NCBI GenBank assembly: GCA_028565635.1
Contig: JAOXYB010053279.1
Span: 1-11,423, forward strand
DNA from: Phoronis ovalis
Lineage: Eukaryota; Phoronida; Phoronidae
Direction of reading: 5' to 3'
DNA: 11,423 nucleotides
Position numbers and translations under genes: made by a program. Below are positions 9,301 to 11,423 of this stretch, piece after piece; position 1 is the stretch's first letter; every line of letters starts with the position of its first letter. The notes below the pieces were generated by a model, which had not been told where the DNA came from, searched no databases, and saw only the letters and a program-made list of their open reading frames with translations.

Positions 9301-11320
9301 TTTACATTATCAGCCCGTCTGGAATAAACTGTATTCTTTAATTTCAACATAGTGCATTTCATCATCATGTATACTTTATTTTAACAGCATATGACTTGAT
9401 GACATGTAAAATATAACAAATTTTTAACTACTTCGTTTCGAAAATTGTTAATTTCGTGACAATTTTTTTGTTTTCTTTTATACATGTAGTAATATTTAAA
9501 TGTTATATTCAAGTTTGACACAAAATGCCACTGCTGCATATTACGATGCAGTATGCAGCAGCTATATGCATTAGTTAATTATGTCGCGATCTTTCCTAGG
9601 TATCGGAAACTGGATTCTTATTCATTTTGCTGGCACATATATTATATCGAAGGCCCGTGTTCAGTCAAGGGAAGAAGATCGAAATAAAGAAGTTATCCTT
9701 GAATTCAGCGATGGTGAAATCCAGACGGTCAGTTTTGAATGCCAGTTTGTCATTTTTAACATGCAACAGAAGAAATATATTTGTCTGTAGAACAAGGATT
9801 AATTTTGACTGTATGCATGACGATGAATGTAGTGCACTTCTTGGTAACAAAAGATATTTTTGTCAACAGCTAACTATGCCTTTTGAACGTTTAGCAAGAT
9901 ACTACGGATACCACAGCCAACACCTCTAAAATCACCATGGCTTGATAATATCTGCATGTAGCTTCTACCAGTCCCTTAATTAATATTTGATATACATATA
10001 CTATGAACATTCTCACCAGCAAATACCAGCTGTAGTACTAGTACTGAGTGGGTACATCTCGGGGTGCATCTGAAATGAACAAACAAATTTAGCGTAGCAG
10101 ACTAACAACTATTACCCTAATGTTGTAATAATTGGTGATATGACTTTGTTTTGCGATAAATTAGAAAAAAAATCAACCTAGAATTACATTGAGTATATCA
10201 GTGCCTGGCAATATCTATTGATAACTACCTGCTATATATCCTGTAACGCAAAAACTACTGTGATATAGTGTGTACAATTTCGATAATTTAAAGTAATCAG
10301 TTAACTTTGGAGTGCTTTACCTGCTACTGGATTTTATCTTATGAAATAGAAAAACGTAATAGAATCTAGGTAGTCGTTCATAATTTACGGCATTGCCGAT
10401 CAGGTGTGGACAGCAAATCATCATCTTATTAATCATATCCCTTAACTTTTTAGATAACCCTGAACGAAATGTTGCAGTCGCTCGAGGAGTTTTATATTTC
10501 ACCTGAGCGAACAGTTAATTGGGTTAAAATGACGGCTTCTAGCGTATGGAGAGAAGGTAACAATGGATACAGAGAGGTGGAATTTCTGACTGTAAGAGAT
10601 GCCAAAGGTGAAGGTTTTCAATATTAATTATATAGTGTATAGCGCATGATTGATTGATTCCCAGCAGTCTTGATGACAAAATGATGGGATGTTTCTTAAC
10701 AAGTGCGTTCTTAACAAATGCATTGCTGTGACAAATATAAAAATAAATATTTGTAAATTGTTTAACTTTATAAGTAGCTAGAACATCACTTTAATGATAT
10801 TTTTTATTATATTACGTTACCATGAAGTTGCAAAGACAACGGCACCTGAATATCTAGATCCTTATTCAAAACCGCGCACGATTAAATAAAAAAGGATTAA
10901 ATATTTCGTTTTTCTGTACACGAAAAAGAAAACAAGAAAAGCCTATTCGAAATAAAAGCGAAACACTTTTTTCCTTAATCAAAAAATGAAGAAGGGACTA
11001 ATTTAATTTGGTTAAATTACATTGCAGTGTTGAAGGAGCATACAAACATTGCCGCTATTGCCAACGGAGCTACATGTACTGCATCAACAGAATACAGCTC
11101 ATTACACGCGTGCACAAACGCTATAGATAACAACTGGTATGATGCCAACTGGTATGGTGAATCACAATGGGCATCTTACCAAGAAGGAGTGGGGTCTTGG
11201 ATTAAAATTGTTTTTAATCAAGAATATGTTATTGCATCGTTTAGAACATTTCAGAGAACTCATGCCCTTCAACAGAGTCAGACTTTCTCACTTGATTTGA
11301 GCAATGAAGCTATGTTTACA
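203..11320 (+). CDS. Partial multi-exon gene: two H-type lectin domains followed by five discoidin-like repeats
   Basis: Fifteen exons join into 882 codons without a stop: 203-349, 629-757, 2206-2346, 2613-2753, 4839-4997, 5265-5398, 6040-6187, 6508-6839, 7348-7492, 8067-8356, 8562-8706, 8931-9092, 9600-9727, 10454-10607, 11028-11320. All introns are GT-AG. Residues 1-91 and 93-185 are H-type lectin domains. Residues 186-332, 333-491, 492-636, 637-784 and 785-882 are repeats of one galactose-binding-like (F5/8 type C-like) domain; the last is cut by the window edge. Family knowledge: H-type lectins are beta-sandwich agglutinins that bind GalNAc/Gal, and F5/8C domains bind glycans or lipids. 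A secreted, multivalent glycan-recognition or defence protein is inference. No start codon, signal peptide, stop codon or poly(A) signal is in the window, and exons may be missing on either side. I do not recognise a named gene. Exon structure is quite certain; the exact domain family of the repeats is less so. Confidence 0.88.
629..757 (+). CDS. Exon 2: second half of H-type lectin domain 1
   Basis: The acceptor is cttattag at 621-628 and the donor is gtgagt from 758. It is a 129-nt phase 1-1 exon, residues 49-91 with the first codon split across the intron. It ends with the strand pattern SVVVGIIRTDS followed by YVRALWKA, corresponding to the TTGF...strand and the terminal W-I-A strand of H-type lectins. 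The usual LD dipeptide before the loop is not conserved. Sugar-contacting residues cannot be assigned with confidence, so this copy may have altered or lost binding. Confidence 0.75.
1085..1108. repeat. Left arm of a 24-bp perfect inverted repeat
   Basis: The 24 bases here, beginning gttggttatttattag, are the exact reverse complement of 1928-1951. The arms are 819 bp apart inside intron 2. Similarity fades within a few bases on both sides. This is consistent with the inverted ends or subterminal repeats of a MITE-like element, but no target-site duplication is evident. Confidence 0.75.
1925..2100. repeat. Degenerate tandem repeat, about 4 copies of a 40-48 bp unit
   Basis: Copies begin near 1926, 1965, 2014 and 2054, each starting with a TCTCGAA-type word. 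Each is followed by an ATCTAAT-like segment, an A-rich stretch with AACCAAC or AATCAAC/AATCAGC, and a TTTA-rich tail. Unit length and sequence vary, so it is an old array. It ends about 100 bp before the acceptor of exon 3. Confidence 0.65.
1928..1951. repeat. Right arm of the 24-bp inverted repeat, first copy of a tandem array
   Basis: This sequence (core cgaatatctaataaataacc) is the exact reverse complement of 1085-1108. It also forms the first and best-matching unit of the degenerate array that runs to about 2100, so the array unit and the inverted-repeat arm are the same sequence. Confidence 0.75.
2206..2346 (+). CDS. Exon 3: first half of H-type lectin domain 2
   Basis: The acceptor is cttttcag ending at 2205 and the donor is gtaagt from 2347. 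It is a 141-nt phase 1-1 exon (residues 93-138). It has the H-type lectin hallmarks: a GIYHW segment near the start, then VNFETQYPSPPQM, the strand-turn with a double proline seen in Helix agglutinin-type lectins. A second AG lies two bases downstream (2206-2207), but using it would break the frame, so 2206 is preferred. Confidence 0.88.
2613..2753 (+). CDS. Exon 4: second half of H-type lectin domain 2
   Basis: The acceptor is tattctag ending at 2612 and the donor is gtaaag from 2754. It is a 141-nt phase 1-1 exon (residues 139-185). It contains the conserved ALD turn, the SVTTTGFSATV strand and the terminal MYWIA, the most recognisable H-type lectin signature in the window. Two cysteines (C139, encoded across the intron, and C179) could pair. 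This is the better preserved lectin domain and the likelier sugar binder. Confidence 0.9.
3215..3293. repeat. Compound (TA)n / (GATA)n microsatellite
   Basis: About 79 bp are made almost entirely of TA dinucleotides interrupted by two short runs of GATA/TAGA units and one extra A near 3281. It is an ordinary, probably length-polymorphic, intronic microsatellite. Confidence 0.95.
3334..4390. repeat. Probable decayed interspersed repeat
   Basis: A 13-base word (cagcaccatttac) occurs at 3334-3346 and again in the same orientation at 4266-4278. Between and after them the strand is rich in GTGAA-type words (3723-3727, around 3764, 3792, 3800, 3823, 4260, 4281, 4287, 4311, 4341). The block ends with a small palindrome followed by ggtaacta. 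These features point to a non-coding mobile-element remnant. No transposase, reverse transcriptase or clear terminal repeats are visible, and the limits are approximate. Confidence 0.4.
4370..4384. repeat. Short palindrome cccct-(5 nt)-agggg
   Basis: A 5-bp perfect stem with a 5-nt loop is followed directly by aggtaacta. From general memory, similar C-run/G-run palindromes followed by ggtaact are common at the edges of interspersed repeats in mollusc genomes, so this may mark one end of the repeat-like block. That link is inference. Confidence 0.4.
4839..4997 (+). CDS. Exon 5: discoidin-like unit 1, segment A
   Basis: The acceptor is atttacag ending at 4838 and the donor is gtaagt from 4998. 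It is a 159-nt phase 1-1 exon (residues 187-238). It opens with NVALASNGGQC and contains a second Cys 16 residues later (C200, C216), then NAVDDN and TAWASE. These correspond to the repeat's N-terminal strand, the disulfide-like Cys pair, the A-[IV]-D-[GDN] turn and the WA[ST] motif typical of galactose-binding-like domains. Confidence 0.88.
5265..5398 (+). CDS. Exon 6: discoidin-like unit 1, segment B
   Basis: The acceptor is catttaag ending at 5264 and the donor is gtaatt from 5399. It is a 134-nt exon entering in phase 1 and leaving in phase 0 (residues 239-283). It has the conserved core AWIQITFDRIYTL, then GRVLQRP, and ends with LLFMDNSIQS, the counterpart of LEFSDG-type strands in units 2-4. 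Here the FSDG motif has become FMDN. Confidence 0.88.
5399..6039 (+). other. Intron 6 (641 bp, phase 0)
   Basis: This is the phase-0 intron at the conserved B/C position of unit 1. It is AT-rich, and its only structure is a 38-bp tandem duplication at 5773-5848. There is no other coding or RNA signal. Confidence 0.8.
5773..5848. repeat. Tandem duplication, 2 x 38 bp
   Basis: Copy 1 (5773-5810) and copy 2 (5811-5848) are directly adjacent and match at 31 of 38 positions by hand alignment. Both share a ggagaaaa run, a gcagtc word and end tagcttt. It is a local duplication inside intron 6, and the mismatches show it is not recent. Confidence 0.85.
6040..6187 (+). CDS. Exon 7: discoidin-like unit 1, segment C
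   Basis: The acceptor is gttttaag ending at 6039 and the donor is gtaagt from 6188. It is 148 nt, entering in phase 0 and leaving in phase 1 (residues 284-332). The order VNLINN, FYITPAQNT, VKLTITEVY and EVQFYT matches the last strands of every other unit. It differs in carrying three cysteines, C318, C321 and C324, in a CxxCxxC arrangement where the other units have a Cys-free loop. Confidence 0.88.
6188..6507 (+). other. Intron 7 (320 bp, phase 1)
   Basis: It separates discoidin-like units 1 and 2. It is AT-rich with an A run near 6346-6355. I see no repeat, RNA or regulatory element. Confidence 0.8.
6508..6839 (+). CDS. Exon 8: discoidin-like unit 2, segments A+B fused
   Basis: The acceptor is aatttag ending at 6507 and the donor is gtgagt from 6840. 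It is 332 nt, entering in phase 1 and leaving in phase 0 (residues 333-443). An upstream ATG at 6492 lies in the intron and is not the start. It covers what two exons encode in units 1 and 4. GAWISVLFDKKYTISKTRL and LEFSDGKTQT are clear repeat motifs. The segment before the first W is about 10-15 residues longer than in other units, and both cysteines of the usual pair are missing. It is the most diverged complete unit. Confidence 0.88.
6840..7347 (+). other. Intron 8 (508 bp, phase 0)
   Basis: This is the conserved B/C intron of unit 2. It is AT-rich with no recognisable gene, repeat array or structured RNA. Confidence 0.8.
7348..7492 (+). CDS. Exon 9: discoidin-like unit 2, segment C
   Basis: The acceptor is tgttatag ending at 7347 and the donor is gtattt from 7493. 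It is 145 nt, phase 0 to phase 1 (residues 444-491). It reads VTLGDATTTW, then FTIAPVTITDWAKVSV and GFRTIEFYT, the standard C-terminal strands of the repeat. With exon 8 it makes an entirely cysteine-free domain. Confidence 0.88.
7493..8066 (+). other. Intron 9 (574 bp, phase 1)
   Basis: It separates units 2 and 3. Short plus-strand open frames run on from exon 9 into the first part of the intron (to about 7642, and 7611-7799), but they lack repeat motifs and are chance read-through. Nothing else is supported. Confidence 0.8.
8067..8356 (+). CDS. Exon 10: discoidin-like unit 3, segments A+B fused
   Basis: The acceptor is attttttag ending at 8066 and the donor is gtaaaa from 8357. It is 290 nt, phase 1 to phase 0 (residues 492-588). 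It has ENIATKAKGAKC, the second Cys 13 residues later (C509, C522), then YAIDGN, QWATNGEG and WMKIEFPRQYAI. It continues with VRVLQR and MDFSDG. It is a clean representative of the repeat. The internal A/B intron is absent, and the fused junction reads straight through TNGEGVGGW. Confidence 0.9.
8562..8706 (+). CDS. Exon 11: discoidin-like unit 3, segment C
   Basis: The acceptor is attatcag ending at 8561 and the donor is gtattt from 8707. It is 145 nt, phase 0 to phase 1 (residues 589-636). LSLTQDLSNW, APTPLATWVNVSITATY and GFKEIEFYT align with exons 7, 9 and 14. It has the same length as exon 9. Confidence 0.9.
8931..9092 (+). CDS. Exon 12: discoidin-like unit 4, segment A
   Basis: The acceptor is atttccag ending at 8930 and the donor is gttaga from 9093. 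It is a 162-nt phase 1-1 exon (residues 637-690). It has YVNVASKENGATASC, a second Cys ten residues later (C655, C665), AAIDGQ and EWASNGE. The first Cys sits two residues later than in units 3 and 5, so the loop it would close is shorter. The donor gttaga is weaker than the others, but the frame closes only here. Confidence 0.88.
9093..9599 (+). other. Intron 12 (507 bp, phase 1)
   Basis: It occupies the A/B position of unit 4, matching intron 5 (4998-5264) in unit 1. It is AT-rich. Its one structural feature is a perfect 10-bp hairpin near the 3' end (9531-9561). Confidence 0.8.
9531..9561. repeat. Perfect 10-bp inverted repeat (hairpin)
   Basis: ctgctgcata at 9531-9540 is the reverse complement of tatgcagcag at 9552-9561, with an 11-nt loop. 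It lies 38 bp upstream of the exon 13 acceptor, where branch points are usually found. It could fold in the pre-mRNA, but any effect on splicing is speculation. Confidence 0.7.
9600..9727 (+). CDS. Exon 13: discoidin-like unit 4, segment B
   Basis: The acceptor is ttcctag ending at 9599 and the donor is gtcagt from 9728. It is 128 nt, phase 1 to phase 0 (residues 691-733). It has GIGNWILIHFAGTYIISKARV, then a charged stretch EEDRNKE and LEFSDGEIQT. The start ATG at 9581 in the same frame is intronic and should not be used. Confidence 0.88.
9728..10453 (+). other. Intron 13 (726 bp, phase 0)
   Basis: This is the conserved B/C intron of unit 4. It is AT-rich. The open frames crossing 9627-9929 and 9665-9850 are shadows of exon 13 running into the intron. 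I see no repeat array or RNA gene. Confidence 0.8.
10454..10607 (+). CDS. Exon 14: discoidin-like unit 4, segment C
   Basis: The acceptor is ctttttag ending at 10453 and the donor is gtgaag from 10608. It is 154 nt, phase 0 to phase 1 (residues 734-784). It has ITLNEM, FYISPERTVNWVKMTASSVW and NGYREVEFLTV. A second in-phase GT six bases downstream (10614) would add two residues. The first is chosen because gtgaag is the better donor. Confidence 0.88.
10608..11027 (+). other. Intron 14 (420 bp, phase 1)
   Basis: It separates units 4 and 5. It is AT-rich, with a 15-bp tandem duplication at 10693-10722 and A/T runs towards the 3' end. No gene is seen. Confidence 0.8.
10693..10722. repeat. Tandem duplication, 2 x 15 bp
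   Basis: ttcttaacaagtgcg (10693-10707) is followed directly by ttcttaacaaatgca (10708-10722), with 13 of 15 bases identical. It is a minor local duplication in intron 14. Confidence 0.75.
11028..11320 (+). CDS. Exon 15: discoidin-like unit 5, segments A+B fused; unit incomplete
   Basis: The acceptor is acattgcag ending at 11027 and the donor is gtaagt from 11321. It is 293 nt, phase 1 to phase 0 (residues 785-882). It has TNIAAIANGATC with a second Cys 12 residues on (C801, C813), NAIDNN, QWASYQEGVGSWIKIVF, FRTFQR and LDLSNEAMFT. The FSDG motif has become LSNE. The A/B intron is absent, as in units 2 and 3. A segment C exon entering in phase 0 is expected just beyond 11423. Confidence 0.9.
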
Positions 11321-11423
11321 GTAAGTCTGATGTAGAAAAACACTAACTGGCCTGAATCCAATGGAACTTTACTGCAATATGTCTTTTATTAGAGTAATAA
11401 TATATTACAATCAAGGTTATATA

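Overview
The window is AT-rich, intron-rich eukaryotic DNA. Short exons with clear GT-AG borders are separated by introns of about 0.2 to 2.1 kb that carry microsatellites, inverted repeats and degenerate interspersed repeats. There is no bacterial operon structure. The protein domains (animal H-type lectin plus discoidin-like repeats) and the repeat style suggest a marine invertebrate, most likely a mollusc such as a bivalve. The organism call is inference.

One gene accounts for essentially all the coding signal. It lies on the + strand, is open at both ends, and I can assemble 15 exons from 203 to 11320 by splicing alone. Their borders and phases join without a stop into 882 codons (residue numbers below refer to this fragment). 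Exons 1-2 and 3-4 encode two H-type lectin (GalNAc-binding agglutinin type) domains. Exons 5-15 encode four complete and one incomplete copy of a repeat of about 145-159 residues that looks like a divergent F5/8 type C (discoidin, galactose-binding-like) domain. Every domain starts and ends at a phase-1 intron, so each is a symmetric 1-1 module of the exon-shuffling kind. Inside the discoidin-like modules there is an invariant phase-0 intron, and a second phase-1 intron that is present in units 1 and 4 and absent in units 2, 3 and 5.

Layout: 1-202 upstream sequence, unassigned; 203-757 H-lectin 1; 758-2205 intron with inverted and tandem repeats; 2206-2753 H-lectin 2; 2754-4838 large intron with a (TA)n/(GATA)n microsatellite, a possible small cryptic exon and a repeat-like block; 4839-6187 unit 1; 6508-7492 unit 2; 8067-8706 unit 3; 8931-10607 unit 4; 11028-11320 first two thirds of unit 5; the last segment of unit 5 lies beyond the window.

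The product would be a long, multivalent, probably secreted carbohydrate-binding protein. Dictyostelium discoidins pair the same two folds, but in the opposite order and with one copy of each. The signal peptide, any membrane anchor and the C-terminus are not visible here, so location and function are inferred from domain type only. I recognised no RNA gene, CRISPR array, promoter or polyadenylation site, and no gene on the minus strand.
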